Part shown: positions 34,972-43,362 of the stretch, in pieces
Layout: every line of letters begins with the position of its first letter
Position numbering within the stretch: position 1 is the first letter of the stretch
From: Pseudoxanthomonas sp. PXM01
Lineage (GTDB): Bacteria; Pseudomonadota; Gammaproteobacteria; Xanthomonadales; Xanthomonadaceae
Length of the DNA: 64,000 bases
Direction of reading: 5' to 3'
NCBI RefSeq assembly: GCF_014851815.1
Contig: NZ_JACVAJ010000002.1
Coordinates: 930,001 to 994,000 of the forward strand
Made by a program: the position numbers and the translations under genes
Notes under the pieces: model-generated
Databases searched by the model: none
What the model saw: the letters and a program-made list of their open reading frames with translations, nothing else
What the model was told of the DNA's origin: nothing

Positions 34972-36831
34972 ATGGACCGACCGATGTTCCGATTCTTCGA
35001 AACCCGCATCAACCCCTATCCGAAGGGCGAGCCGACCACCCCGCCACGCAAGCTGCTGCCGTTCCTGCTGCACTACTCGCGGCCGCTGCTGCCGTGGCTG
35101 ATCGTGATGTCGGTGCTGACCGGCGTGATCTCCGCGCTGGAGATCACTTTCTTCGATTACATGGGCCAGCTGGTCGACTGGATGGGCAGCACCGGCCGCG
35201 ACAGCTTCCTGTCGGTGCACGGCGAGAAGCTGCTCCTGATGGGCGTGCTGGTGGTGGTGGCGTACCCGCTGCTGATCCTGGTGCAGTCGCTGGTCATCCA
35301 CCAGACCATCTTCGGCAACTATCCGATGATCGCCCGCTGGCTGTCGCACCGCTATCTGCTGCGGCAGAGCGTGGGCTTCTTCCAGGACGAATTCGCCGGC
35401 CGCATCTCGCAGAAGGTCATGCAGACCGCGCTGTCGATCCGCGAGACGGTGATGAAGCTGATGGACGTGTTCGTCTACGTCGTCGTCTACTTCGTCGGCA
35501 CCGTGGTGCTGGTGGCGCAGGCCGACGTGTGGCTGGTGCTGCCGCTGGTGGTCTGGCTGGTCAGCTATCTGGTGCTGGTGTTCCATTTCGTGCCGCGCCT
35601 GCAGAAAGTATCGATGGCGCAGTCCGATGCGCGCGCGCAGATGACCGGCCGCATCGTCGACAGCTACACCAACATCCAGACCATCAAGCTGTTCGCCCAT
35701 ACCATGCGCGAACAGGACTACGCCCGCGGCGCCATGGACGAGTTCATGGTCACCGTGCATGCGCAGATGCGCCTGGTCACCCAGCTGACGGTCGCCCTGC
35801 ACACGCTCAATGCCTTCCTGCTGGCCAGCGTGGCCGGCGTGGCGATCTGGGCGTGGCTGCAGTCGTCGATCTCGATGGGCGCGATCGCCGTGGCCATCGC
35901 ACTGGTGATGCGCATCCGCTCGATGTCGGACTGGATCCTGTGGGAAGTGGCCGGCCTGTTCGAGAACATCGGCACGGTCGAGGACGGCATGGGCACGCTG
36001 GCGCAGCCGCTGGCGATCGCCGATGCCAAGGATGCGAAGGACCTGGACGTCAGCCAGGGCGAGATCCGTTTCGACCACGTCCAGTTCCACTACGGGCGCG
36101 AGGCCAAGGTGATCGACGACCTGTCGCTGGTGATCAAGCCCGGCGAGAAGGTCGGCATCGTCGGCCGCTCGGGTGCGGGCAAGTCGACGCTGGTCAACCT
36201 GCTGCTGCGCTTCTACGACGTGGAAGGCGGTCGCATCCTGATCGACGGGCAGGAGGTTTCGCACGTCACCCAGGAGTCGCTGCGCCGGAACATCGGCATG
36301 GTCACCCAGGACACCTCGCTGCTGCACCGTTCGATCCGCGACAACATCCGCTACGGCCGCCCCGACGCGACCGAAGCGGAGCTGCTGGAAGCCTCGCAGC
36401 GCGCGCATGCGGACGAGTTCATCCAAGGGCTGACCGATGCCAAGGGCCGCAGCGGCTACGACACCCAAGTGGGCGAGCGCGGCGTGAAGCTCTCCGGCGG
36501 CCAGCGCCAGCGCGTGGCCATCGCCCGCGTGCTGCTGAAGGATGCGCCGATCCTGGTGCTGGACGAGGCGACATCCGCGCTGGATTCGGAGGTCGAGGCC
36601 GCCATCCAGGAGCAGCTGTACGCACTGATGGAAGGCAAGACCGTCATCGCCATCGCGCACCGCCTGTCGACCATCGCCGTGCTCGACCGCCTGATCGTGA
36701 TGGACGGCGGCCGCGTGATCGAAAGTGGCAGCCACGAGGAACTGCTTCAGCAGGATGGCCTGTATGCCGCCCTGTGGCGCCGCCAGTCCGGCGGCTTCAT
36801 CGGCGTGGATCTGGAAGACGTGGACGCGTAA
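34972..36831 (+). CDS. ABC exporter, fused membrane and ATPase domains
   Basis: 619 residues (the ATG at 34984 is an alternative). Six membrane helices occupy about 35-320, followed by the ATPase domain: Walker A GRSGAGKST near 397, signature LSGGQRQR near 507 and Walker B ILVLDEATSALD near 530. It is a half-transporter of the lipid/multidrug export type that works as a dimer. Likely co-transcribed with the SoxR-controlled FMN reductase, so a role in exporting redox-active toxins is inferred. Confidence 0.93.
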   Translation: MDRPMFRFFETRINPYPKGEPTTPPRKLLPFLLHYSRPLLPWLIVMSVLTGVISALEITFFDYMGQLVDWMGSTGRDSFLSVHGEKLLLMGVLVVVAYPLLILVQSLVIHQTIFGNYPMIARWLSHRYLLRQSVGFFQDEFAGRISQKVMQTALSIRETVMKLMDVFVYVVVYFVGTVVLVAQADVWLVLPLVVWLVSYLVLVFHFVPRLQKVSMAQSDARAQMTGRIVDSYTNIQTIKLFAHTMREQDYARGAMDEFMVTVHAQMRLVTQLTVALHTLNAFLLASVAGVAIWAWLQSSISMGAIAVAIALVMRIRSMSDWILWEVAGLFENIGTVEDGMGTLAQPLAIADAKDAKDLDVSQGEIRFDHVQFHYGREAKVIDDLSLVIKPGEKVGIVGRSGAGKSTLVNLLLRFYDVEGGRILIDGQEVSHVTQESLRRNIGMVTQDTSLLHRSIRDNIRYGRPDATEAELLEASQRAHADEFIQGLTDAKGRSGYDTQVGERGVKLSGGQRQRVAIARVLLKDAPILVLDEATSALDSEVEAAIQEQLYALMEGKTVIAIAHRLSTIAVLDRLIVMDGGRVIESGSHEELLQQDGLYAALWRRQSGGFIGVDLEDVDA

Positions 36832-36853
36832 GCCGGACCGACTGCGCAGGGAC

Positions 36854-36888
36854 AAAAAAAGCCGCCGGGAAACCGGCGGCTTTTCTTT
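36854..36888. terminator. bidirectional rho-independent terminator
   Basis: Stem GCCGCCGG / CCGGCGGC with GAAA tetraloop, flanked by A7 on the left and TTTTCTTT on the right. It ends the ABC transporter transcript and the convergent membrane protein gene. Confidence 0.93.
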
Positions 36889-36903
36889 GCGCTGAGACGA
36901 AAC

Positions 36904-37341
36904 TCAGGACAACCAGCCCCGTGCCTTCGCCTTGTTGGCGTACCACAGCAGGAACAGCGCGATCACCACCAGCACCGCTGGCATGACCAGTCCGGCCGCG
37001 CCATAGGCCGCCCAGGCAGGCGTCACCGTGAACGCACCGATCATCTGCACCAGCAGGGCCACCAGCGACAGCACGAACATCGTCGCCGCCCAGCGCTTCC
37101 TCATCAGCAGGCCGATGCCACCCAGTACGCCGGCGAACACCGCTACCGCGAACGCGATGTTGAGCCAGCCGGGCGTGTTCTCATACACCTGCCGCTGCGG
37201 CTCGGTCATCAGCGCCAACTGCTCGCTGCTCATGTTCACCTGGATGTACCACATCGCCACGCCGATCAGATTCCAGACCAGCGCGAACACCGCGACGATC
37301 CAGTAGCCCACCGAACGCTTCGTACCTGTCATGGTCGTCAT
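36904..37341 (-). CDS. four-helix inner-membrane protein of unknown function
   Basis: 145 residues from the ATG at 37341, with GGGGAGAG just upstream; a longer in-frame start at 37383 is less likely. Four hydrophobic segments are visible (about 12-33, 56-76, 83-103 and 112-132). The segment FALVWNLIGVAMWYIQVNM followed by TPGWLNIAFAVAVFAGVLG occurs in a family of small proteobacterial membrane proteins sometimes labelled sugar transporter without evidence. No function is claimed. Confidence 0.75.
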   Translation of the reverse strand: MTTMTGTKRSVGYWIVAVFALVWNLIGVAMWYIQVNMSSEQLALMTEPQRQVYENTPGWLNIAFAVAVFAGVLGGIGLLMRKRWAATMFVLSLVALLVQMIGAFTVTPAWAAYGAAGLVMPAVLVVIALFLLWYANKAKARGWLS

Positions 37342-37408
37342 CTCTCCCCTCCCCAGGGTCATTGTGGGACCGGGACGGAGCATAGACCCCCGCGCCGCGA
37401 TACGCCCG

Positions 37409-38719
37409 TTACGGTCCGCCGGCCGGCGCCACGCGCCAGATCACGTTGCCGACGTCATCCGCCATCAACACCCCGTTGCGTGCGTCCACCACCACGCCGA
37501 CCGGGCGTCCGCGCGCGTTGCCATCGGCGTCCAGGAAGCCGGTCAACACGTCCACCGGCGCGCCCTGCGGGCGGCCGTCGACGAAACGGACGAACGCCAG
37601 CTTGTAGCCGGACGGTTCGCGCCGGTTCCACGAGCCGTGCTCGCCGATGAAGGCGCCGCCCTGCAGCGCCGCCGGCCAGCCCACACCGTCATGGAAAGCC
37701 AGGCCGAGCGCGGCGACATGCGCACCCAGCGCGTAGTCGGGCGCGATGGCGGACGCGACCAGGTCCGGCCGTTGCGGCTCGATGCGGGTGTCCACGTGCT
37801 GGCCGTAGTAGCTGTACGGCCAGCCGTAGAACGCGCCCTCGCGCACGGACGTCAGGTAATCCGGCACCAACGCGTCGCCGAGTTCGTCGCGTTCGTTGAC
37901 CACGGCCCACAGCGTGCCGCTGGCCGGCTCCCACGCCAGTCCCACCGGATTGCGCAGGCCACCGGCGAACACGCGGCGCGCGCCGGTGGCGATGTCCACC
38001 TGCAGCACCGCGGCGCGGTCGGTTTCCATCTCCATGCCGTTCTCGCCAACATTGCTGTTGGATCCCACGCCGACATACAGGTGCTTACCATCCGTGCTGG
38101 CCAGCAGGCTTTTGGTCCAGTGGTGATTGAGCGGCCCGCCCGGCAGGTCGACGAGTTTCATCGGCCTGTCAGTGCTGCGCGTCTGCCCGTCGCGGTACGG
38201 CACGCTGACGATGGCATCGGCGTTGGCGATGTACAGCCGGCCATTCACCAGCGCCATGCCGAACGGCGACATCAGGTTGGAGAGGAAGACCTCGCGCACT
38301 TCGGCTATGCCGTCGTGGTTGGCGTCGCGCAGCAGGGTGATGCGGTTGGCACTTGGGGTGGCGGCGCCGGCCTTCTTCATCGTGCGCTTCATGAACCAGG
38401 TGCGCAGGCCCTTCTTCTCCGCCGGTTTGGGCGGCGCGTTGGTCTCGGCGACCAGTACGTCGCCGTTCGGCAGCACGTACAGCCAGCGCGGATGGTCCAG
38501 CCCGCGCGCGAAAGCGGTGACGGCCAAGCCTTGCGCGGGCGTCGGCGCCGTTCCTTCCGGCCAGCCGACCGCGGGCGCCACATTGACCGTCGGAACCCAG
38601 CGTTTCTGCGGGGCCGGCAAGGTCGGTTGTGGGCCGGTCTCGGCCGGCGACTGCGCATGTCCGGAACACGACAGGCAGCCCAACAGCAGCAGCGGCATCA
38701 GGCAGCGGATCGGGTTCAT
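37409..38719 (-). CDS. exported PQQ-dependent sugar (sorbosone-type) dehydrogenase
   Basis: 436 residues from the ATG at 38719 (GGAG eight bases upstream). The signal peptide MNPIRCLMPLLLLGCLSC may be a lipoprotein signal. The rest is a six-blade propeller like soluble glucose/sorbosone dehydrogenase: GLDHPRWLYVLPNGDVLVAE, SPFGMALVNGRLYIANAD, GLRNPVGLAWEP and GEHGSWNRREPSGYKLAFV. It would oxidise sugars in the periplasm. An ATG at 38740 lies six bases after TAGGCT and could be a leaderless start adding seven residues. PQQ synthesis genes are not in this window. Confidence 0.87.
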   Translation of the reverse strand: MNPIRCLMPLLLLGCLSCSGHAQSPAETGPQPTLPAPQKRWVPTVNVAPAVGWPEGTAPTPAQGLAVTAFARGLDHPRWLYVLPNGDVLVAETNAPPKPAEKKGLRTWFMKRTMKKAGAATPSANRITLLRDANHDGIAEVREVFLSNLMSPFGMALVNGRLYIANADAIVSVPYRDGQTRSTDRPMKLVDLPGGPLNHHWTKSLLASTDGKHLYVGVGSNSNVGENGMEMETDRAAVLQVDIATGARRVFAGGLRNPVGLAWEPASGTLWAVVNERDELGDALVPDYLTSVREGAFYGWPYSYYGQHVDTRIEPQRPDLVASAIAPDYALGAHVAALGLAFHDGVGWPAALQGGAFIGEHGSWNRREPSGYKLAFVRFVDGRPQGAPVDVLTGFLDADGNARGRPVGVVVDARNGVLMADDVGNVIWRVAPAGGP

Positions 38720-38746
38720 CGCGTGCACTCCGGATGGCATGCGGCG

Positions 38747-38752
38747 AGCCTA
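38747..38752 (-). promoter_or_regulatory. -10 hexamer near the sugar dehydrogenase start
   Basis: TAGGCT on the minus strand, six bases before an in-frame ATG at 38740 and 27 bases before the ATG at 38719. It fits the leaderless pattern but a short leader is equally possible here. Confidence 0.45.
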
Positions 38753-38792
38753 GGCACGATGGCGCGAACGCGGCGTCAACCCGCGCGCACGG

Positions 38793-38987
38793 CTAGGCCT
38801 CGTCCTGCCTCCACGCCACCACGTCCACGCTACCTTCTTCGTCCACGCTCACCCGCACTTCGATCGGCTTGCAGCAGACGTGGCAGTCCTCGACGTACTG
38901 CTGGTCGCCCGCGGAGTCGTCCACCACCAGCGTGATGGTTTCTCCGCAGTAAGGGCACGCGATGTCGGCAGAAGGGAGATGAGGCAT
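38793..38987 (-). CDS. CPXCG-motif Cys-rich small protein
   Basis: 64 residues from the ATG at 38987. It has [15 protein letters not shown] and [12 protein letters not shown], two Cys pairs forming a zinc ribbon. Proteins of this type (about 60-70 aa) are widespread in gammaproteobacteria with unknown function. The start overlaps the DUF3247 stop by one base (TGATG), so the pair is coupled. Confidence 0.85.
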   Translation of the reverse strand: MPHLPSADIACPYCGETITLVVDDSAGDQQYVEDCHVCCKPIEVRVSVDEEGSVDVVAWRQDEA

Positions 38988-39274
38988 CAGAACGTACCCA
39001 GGGCCGTCACCGTGACGATGCGGTCCAGCCACAGGTAGTGCGCCACCTGTGGGCGATGGCGGTCATCGATGCGCACCACGGCATTGAAGCCCTCGTGGCC
39101 GTCGGTGTCGCGGAACACCTGCACGGCAGGCCGTACGGCGACGGTGCCGGTGATGCTGCCGCCATCGTTGAGGTCCAGCCGTACGACGGCTTCGTCCGGG
39201 AGCTGCAGGATCATGGCCTCCAGACGGGCGATGTCGGCCTGCTGCGTATACAGATGCGGGGGCGCCTCGGTCAT
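38987..39274 (-). CDS. DUF3247-family protein
   Basis: 95 residues from the ATG at 39274, which has GGAGGTGGG upstream; a start 30 bases further out would lie before that site. The sequence [20 protein letters not shown], then [20 protein letters not shown] and [15 protein letters not shown], is a Sm-like beta-barrel protein family described from Xanthomonas. Function unknown. Confidence 0.85.
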   Translation of the reverse strand: MTEAPPHLYTQQADIARLEAMILQLPDEAVVRLDLNDGGSITGTVAVRPAVQVFRDTDGHEGFNAVVRIDDRHRPQVAHYLWLDRIVTVTALGTF

Positions 39275-39338
39275 GACCCACCTCCGTGCTTGCCTGGCGA
39301 CCACGCTACCCCCGCGCGGGTAACAGTGCGTGAATGCG

Positions 39339-40016
39339 TCAGCGCAACAGACGCAGCACGTCCTCGGCCGCTTCGGCGGACGACGCCGGATTCTGCCCCG
39401 TCACCAGCCGGCCATCGGTCACCACGTACGACTGCCACGGCGCACCGCGCTCGTAGCGCGCGCCATTCTTCTTCAGTTCGTCCTCCAGCGAGAACGGCAC
39501 CACCCCGGCCAGGCCCACTGCGGCTTCCTCCTCATTGGAGAAGCCGGTGACGCGCTTGTCCTTCACCAGCGGCTCGGCCAGCGCGCCGCGCGCGTGGCGC
39601 AGTACCGCAGGACCGTGGCACACCGCGGCCAGCGGCTTGCCGGCGGAGAACGTCTGCTCGATCAGGCGCAGCGAATCCTGGTCTTCGGCCAGGTCCCACA
39701 GCGGCCCGTGTCCACCGGGATAGAAGACGGCATCGAACTCGTCGTCCACCACGTCCTTCAGCTTCTGCGTGGCGGCCAGTGTGGCCAGCGCATCGGCATC
39801 CTCGTTGAAACGCACGGTGGCCGCGGTCTGCGCATCGGGCGCATCGCTCTTCGGGTCCAGCGGCGGCTGCCCGCCTTTCGGCGAGGCCAGCACGATCTCC
39901 GCGCCGGCGTCCTTGAACACGTAGTAAGGCGCGGCCAGCTCCTCCAGCCAGAACCCGGTCTTTCGCCCGGTGTCGCCGAGGCGGTCGTGCGAGGTCAGCA
40001 CCATCAGGATCTTCAT
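39339..40016 (-). CDS. DJ-1/PfpI (Hsp31-type) glutamine amidotransferase-like protein
   Basis: 225 residues, cytoplasmic. Nucleophile elbow AAVCHGPAVL (Cys133-His134), Glu26 in GFWLEELAAPYY and FYPGGHGPLWDL (99-110) are the features of the Hsp31/YajL-like group proposed as glyoxalase III or deglycase enzymes. The -10-like TAGGGT lies at 40048-40043. A nine-base inverted repeat at 40018-40042 spans the ribosome site. Likely role in defence against reactive aldehydes. Confidence 0.9.
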   Translation of the reverse strand: MKILMVLTSHDRLGDTGRKTGFWLEELAAPYYVFKDAGAEIVLASPKGGQPPLDPKSDAPDAQTAATVRFNEDADALATLAATQKLKDVVDDEFDAVFYPGGHGPLWDLAEDQDSLRLIEQTFSAGKPLAAVCHGPAVLRHARGALAEPLVKDKRVTGFSNEEEAAVGLAGVVPFSLEDELKKNGARYERGAPWQSYVVTDGRLVTGQNPASSAEAAEDVLRLLR

Positions 40017-40017
40017 C

Positions 40018-40042
40018 GGCGGCTCCTCCGGTCGGAGCCGCC
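40018..40042 (-). promoter_or_regulatory. inverted repeat over the ribosome site of the DJ-1-like gene
   Basis: GGCGGCTCC / GGAGCCGCC with a seven-base loop, ending one base before the ATG. The GGAGG ribosome site lies in loop and arm. It could be an operator or a translation-limiting hairpin; the likely transcript start inside it makes the operator reading a little better. Confidence 0.4.
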
Positions 40043-40074
40043 ACCCTAATCGTGCCTGCGATAAGGCCGGGTGA

Positions 40075-40983
40075 TTAACCCTGCTTCTTGACCGCGTGCC
40101 CGCCGAACTCGTTGCGCATCGCCGACAGCAGTTTGTCGGCGTAGGAATCGTGCTCGCGCGAACGCAGGCGTTCCAGCAGCGACATCGTGATCACCGGTGC
40201 CGACACGTCCAGGTCGATCGCCTCGGCCACCGTCCAGCGGCCTTCGCCGGAGTCGGACACGAACGGTGCGATCCCGGCCATGTCCGGATTCTTCTGCAGC
40301 GCATTGGCGGTCAGGTCCAGCAACCACGAGCGCACCACGCTGCCGTGGCGCCAGATCTCGGCGAGCGCGCCGAGGTCGAAGTCCATCGCCTCCTTCTTCT
40401 TCAGGATGGCGAAACCCTCGGCGAAGGCCTGCATCATTCCGTACTCGATGCCGTTGTGGATCATCTTGGCGAAGTGGCCTGCGCCGCTCGGCCCCACATG
40501 GCCCCAGCCGGTCGACGGCGTCGGCGCCAGCGTGGCGAACACCGGCGTCAGCGTCTTCACCGCCTCGGCGTCGCCGCCGATCATCAGGCTGTAGCCTTCG
40601 GCCAGGCCCCACACACCACCGCTGGTGCCGCAGTCCACATAGCGGATGCCGGCGTCGCCGAGGTCCTGCGCGCGACGCTGGCTGTCCTTGTAGTTGGAGT
40701 TGCCGCCATCGATGACGATATCCCCGGCGGTGAGCAGGGGACGCAGCTGCGCCAGCGTGTCGTCCACCACCTGACCGGCCGGCACCATCAACCACACCAC
40801 GCGCGGCGACGGCAACGCAGACACGGCGTTCTGCAGGCTGGCGTGCGGGACGATGCCGCGGGTTTCGGCCTGCTGGCGCGCCGCCTCGCCCGGATCGTAA
40901 CCGCGGACCGTGTGGCCGCCGCGCACCAACCGTTCGGCCATGTTGGCGCCCATGCGCCCCAGTCCGATCATCGCCAGTTCCAT
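40075..40983 (-). CDS. gnd: 6-phosphogluconate dehydrogenase, short (GndA/YqeC-like) form
   Basis: 302 residues from the ATG at 40983 (GGGAG upstream). NADP/NAD-binding IGLGRMGANMAERL (6-19), IDGGNSNYKDS (91-101) and the catalytic Lys173 with Asn177 in GHFAKMIHNGIEY. It is about 160 residues shorter than E. coli Gnd and matches the decarboxylating short form, often NAD-preferring. It oxidises 6-phosphogluconate to ribulose 5-phosphate and CO2. It lies 58 bases upstream of the DJ-1-like gene on the same strand. Confidence 0.92.
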   Translation of the reverse strand: MELAMIGLGRMGANMAERLVRGGHTVRGYDPGEAARQQAETRGIVPHASLQNAVSALPSPRVVWLMVPAGQVVDDTLAQLRPLLTAGDIVIDGGNSNYKDSQRRAQDLGDAGIRYVDCGTSGGVWGLAEGYSLMIGGDAEAVKTLTPVFATLAPTPSTGWGHVGPSGAGHFAKMIHNGIEYGMMQAFAEGFAILKKKEAMDFDLGALAEIWRHGSVVRSWLLDLTANALQKNPDMAGIAPFVSDSGEGRWTVAEAIDLDVSAPVITMSLLERLRSREHDSYADKLLSAMRNEFGGHAVKKQG

Positions 40984-41082
40984 GTGTACTCCCGTGGGTT
41001 CAATCGAAAATGAAAGAGGTCGCCATTGTCCGCCATCGGCCGTCGGCACGCGTGCAGGCGCGTGCGCGATGCCGGCGGCGCG

Positions 41083-41781
41083 TCACACCGCGGTCAGCCA
41101 GTCGCGCAGTACGGCTGCGGTTTCCTGTGGTACTTCCATCGGCGGCAGGTGGCCGCAGCGGGCGAACACGTGCAGCCGCGCGCCGGGGATGCGCTCGTGC
41201 ATCAGCCGGGTCTCCTCAGGTAGCGTCATGCGGTCGTCCTCGCCCACACCCAGCAGGGCGGGCACGGTGATGGCAGGCAACAGCGGCAGCGAATCGGGCC
41301 GGTCGATGATGGCGCGCTGCTGGCGCAGGAAGGCATCGCGCCCGACGCGTTGCGCCATCGCCATGACCTCTTCGCCTACCGTGCCGTCCACGCGACTCTC
41401 GTGCACCAGTTGCGGCAGCAGCTTGCGGGTGACCCCGGCGAAACGGCCCGATTCGGCCATCGTCAGTCCGGCCCGCCGCACGGCCAGCCGCTTCGGCGGG
41501 TCGAGCCGCGCACTCGTGTCCAGCAGCGCCAGCTTCGCCACCCGCTGTGGCGCCTGGCGCAGGATCTCGAATGCGACGTAGCCGCCCATCGACAACGCCG
41601 CCAGCGCGAACACCGGCGGCGCCGCGGCCAGCACGCGCGCGGCCATGCCGGCGACGCTGTCGTCGCGCGTCAGATCGCCGTGGTGAATGTCGGCGACGTC
41701 GGCCAGCGCCTCGGCGGGATCGCGCCACAGGCGCGCGTCGCAGAGCAGGCCGGGCAACAGAAGCAGGGGATGTGGCGGCAT
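41083..41781 (-). CDS. alpha/beta hydrolase
   Basis: 232 residues from the ATG at 41781, which stands six bases after TACACT and lacks a ribosome site. The nucleophile elbow is LSMGGY (Ser64), with an acid in GVGEDDRM and the His in RCGHLPPMEVP. The short opening LLLLPGLLCDARLWRDP is common in small esterase- or BioH-like proteins. The substrate is unknown. Confidence 0.87.
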   Translation of the reverse strand: MPPHPLLLLPGLLCDARLWRDPAEALADVADIHHGDLTRDDSVAGMAARVLAAAPPVFALAALSMGGYVAFEILRQAPQRVAKLALLDTSARLDPPKRLAVRRAGLTMAESGRFAGVTRKLLPQLVHESRVDGTVGEEVMAMAQRVGRDAFLRQQRAIIDRPDSLPLLPAITVPALLGVGEDDRMTLPEETRLMHERIPGARLHVFARCGHLPPMEVPQETAAVLRDWLTAV

Positions 41782-41787
41782 GTGCGT

Positions 41788-41793
41788 AGTGTA
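41788..41793 (-). promoter_or_regulatory. -10 hexamer of a likely leaderless promoter
   Basis: TACACT on the minus strand, six bases before the ATG at 41781 of the alpha/beta hydrolase gene. Confidence 0.5.
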
Positions 41794-41899
41794 GTGGGCG
41801 CAACCGCAGCTGACCGGCGGTCGGCACCGACGGTCCGTTCCACGTCCGCAACACGCATCACGCCGTACGCTGCACACTCCTCCGTCCTCGACCTCCTGC

Positions 41900-42790
41900 A
41901 TGCACGTCCTGCTGACCGGCGGCACCGGCTTCATCGGCCACGCACTCTGCGGGCATCTGCTGCGGGCGGGGCACGCGCTGAGCGTGCTGACCCGCGATCC
42001 CATCCGCGCTCGCACGCAGGTGCCAGCATCCGCACGCGCCCTGGTCAGCCTGGACGACGCGCGCGATGTTGAGGCGGTGGTGAACCTGGCCGGCGAGCCG
42101 CTGATGGCCGGCCGCTGGAATGCCGAGCGCAAGGCCGAGTTCCGCCGCTCGCGGCTGGGCACCACGCAGGCGCTGATGACGTGGATGGCGCGGCAGTCGG
42201 TGCGTCCGCGCGTGCTGGTGTCGGGCTCGGCCATCGGCTACTACGGCCCGCGCGACGACGAGGCGCTGGACGAATCCGCCGCCCCCGGCGACGACTTCGC
42301 CGCGCAGCTGTGCCGCGACTGGGAAACCGAAGCGATGCAGGCCGAAGGCCTGGACGTGCGCACGTGCCGGCTGCGCACCGGCATCGTGCTCGCCGCCGAC
42401 GGCGGCGCGCTGGCCAAGATGCTGCCGCCGTTCCGGCTGGGCGCAGGTGGACCGATGGGCGACGGCCGCCAGTGGATGAGCTGGATCCACCGCGACGACC
42501 TGGTGCGGATGATCGCGTGGCTGCTCGACAGCGACCGCGCCGGCGGCGCCTACAACGGGACCGCGCCCGAACCGGTGACCAACCGCGTCTTCGCCCGCAC
42601 GCTGGGCAAGGTATTGCATCGTCCCGCCGTGCTGCCGACCCCTGCTTTCGCGCTGAAGGCGGGTTTCGGCGAGATGGCGCACCTGCTGCTGACGGGCCAG
42701 CGCGTGCTGCCGGCGCATGCGCTGGCCGAGGGGTTCACGTTCCGCTTCCCCGTACTCGAAGACGCGCTTCGCGACCTGCTGCCCGGCTGA
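41900..42790 (+). CDS. TIGR01777-family epimerase (YfcH-like)
   Basis: 296 residues. N-terminal GGTGFIG (7-13) binds the nucleotide; NLAGEPLMAGRWN, then SGSAIGYYGPR and SWIHRDDLVRMIAWLL are the family landmarks, and a DUF1731-like C-terminus ends in FRFPVLEDALRDLL. It is an extended SDR with no proven substrate. A TACGCT hexamer at about 41872 may be its -10. Divergent from the hydrolase gene. Confidence 0.92.
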   Translation: MHVLLTGGTGFIGHALCGHLLRAGHALSVLTRDPIRARTQVPASARALVSLDDARDVEAVVNLAGEPLMAGRWNAERKAEFRRSRLGTTQALMTWMARQSVRPRVLVSGSAIGYYGPRDDEALDESAAPGDDFAAQLCRDWETEAMQAEGLDVRTCRLRTGIVLAADGGALAKMLPPFRLGAGGPMGDGRQWMSWIHRDDLVRMIAWLLDSDRAGGAYNGTAPEPVTNRVFARTLGKVLHRPAVLPTPAFALKAGFGEMAHLLLTGQRVLPAHALAEGFTFRFPVLEDALRDLLPG

Positions 42791-42827
42791 CCGGCAACCT
42801 CGTCGACATCGCCACCTGCGGCGACGT

Positions 42828-42833
42828 CATACT
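42828..42833 (+). promoter_or_regulatory. -10 hexamer of a likely leaderless promoter
   Basis: CATACT six bases before the GTG at 42840 of the GNAT gene; this spacing is the reason for choosing the GTG. Confidence 0.5.
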
Positions 42834-42839
42834 GGCGCC

Positions 42840-43334
42840 GTGCCCACCTCTTCGCCCTGTATGCCCTCGCCCACGCTACGCCCTTATCGTTCCCACGACG
42901 CGCCCGTCCTGACGGATCTTTATGCACGTTCGGTCGTGCACTACGGGCCACGCGCCTACAGCGCGGAACAGGTCGCAGCGTGGGCGACGCTGGCGACCGT
43001 CGAACGGACCGCAACACGGTGTGCCGACGGACGCTACGTGCTGGTTGCCCAGGACGATGCCGGCGGAGTGCTGGGCTTCGGCGACCTGGAAGCGGACGGC
43101 CACCTGGATTTCCTCTACGTGGCGCCGGAAGCCGAGGGCCTGCGCGTCGGTTCGCTGCTTTACACCGCGCTGGAAGACCATGCATTGAGACTGGGGTTGT
43201 CGAGGATCTTCGTCGAGGCCAGCGAGCTGGCACGCCCGTTGTTCGAACGGCGCGGTTTCGTTGTTCTGGGCCGCAACGACCTAGTGCTGGATGGCGTGGC
43301 GATCCACAACTACCGAATGGAGAAGCGATGGTGA
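42840..43334 (+). CDS. GNAT-family N-acetyltransferase
   Basis: 164 residues from the GTG at 42840, chosen because CATACT lies six bases upstream; the ATG at 42861 would give 157 residues and is the alternative. GNAT features: RPYRSHDAPVLTDLY, LDFLYVAPEAEGLRVGSLL (acetyl-CoA loop) and ASELARPLFERRGFVVLGRND. It resembles YafP-type acetyltransferases. The acceptor is not known. Confidence 0.87.
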   Translation: MPTSSPCMPSPTLRPYRSHDAPVLTDLYARSVVHYGPRAYSAEQVAAWATLATVERTATRCADGRYVLVAQDDAGGVLGFGDLEADGHLDFLYVAPEAEGLRVGSLLYTALEDHALRLGLSRIFVEASELARPLFERRGFVVLGRNDLVLDGVAIHNYRMEKRW

Positions 43335-43362
43335 CGCGGCGACTCATGCCGCAACCTGACGC

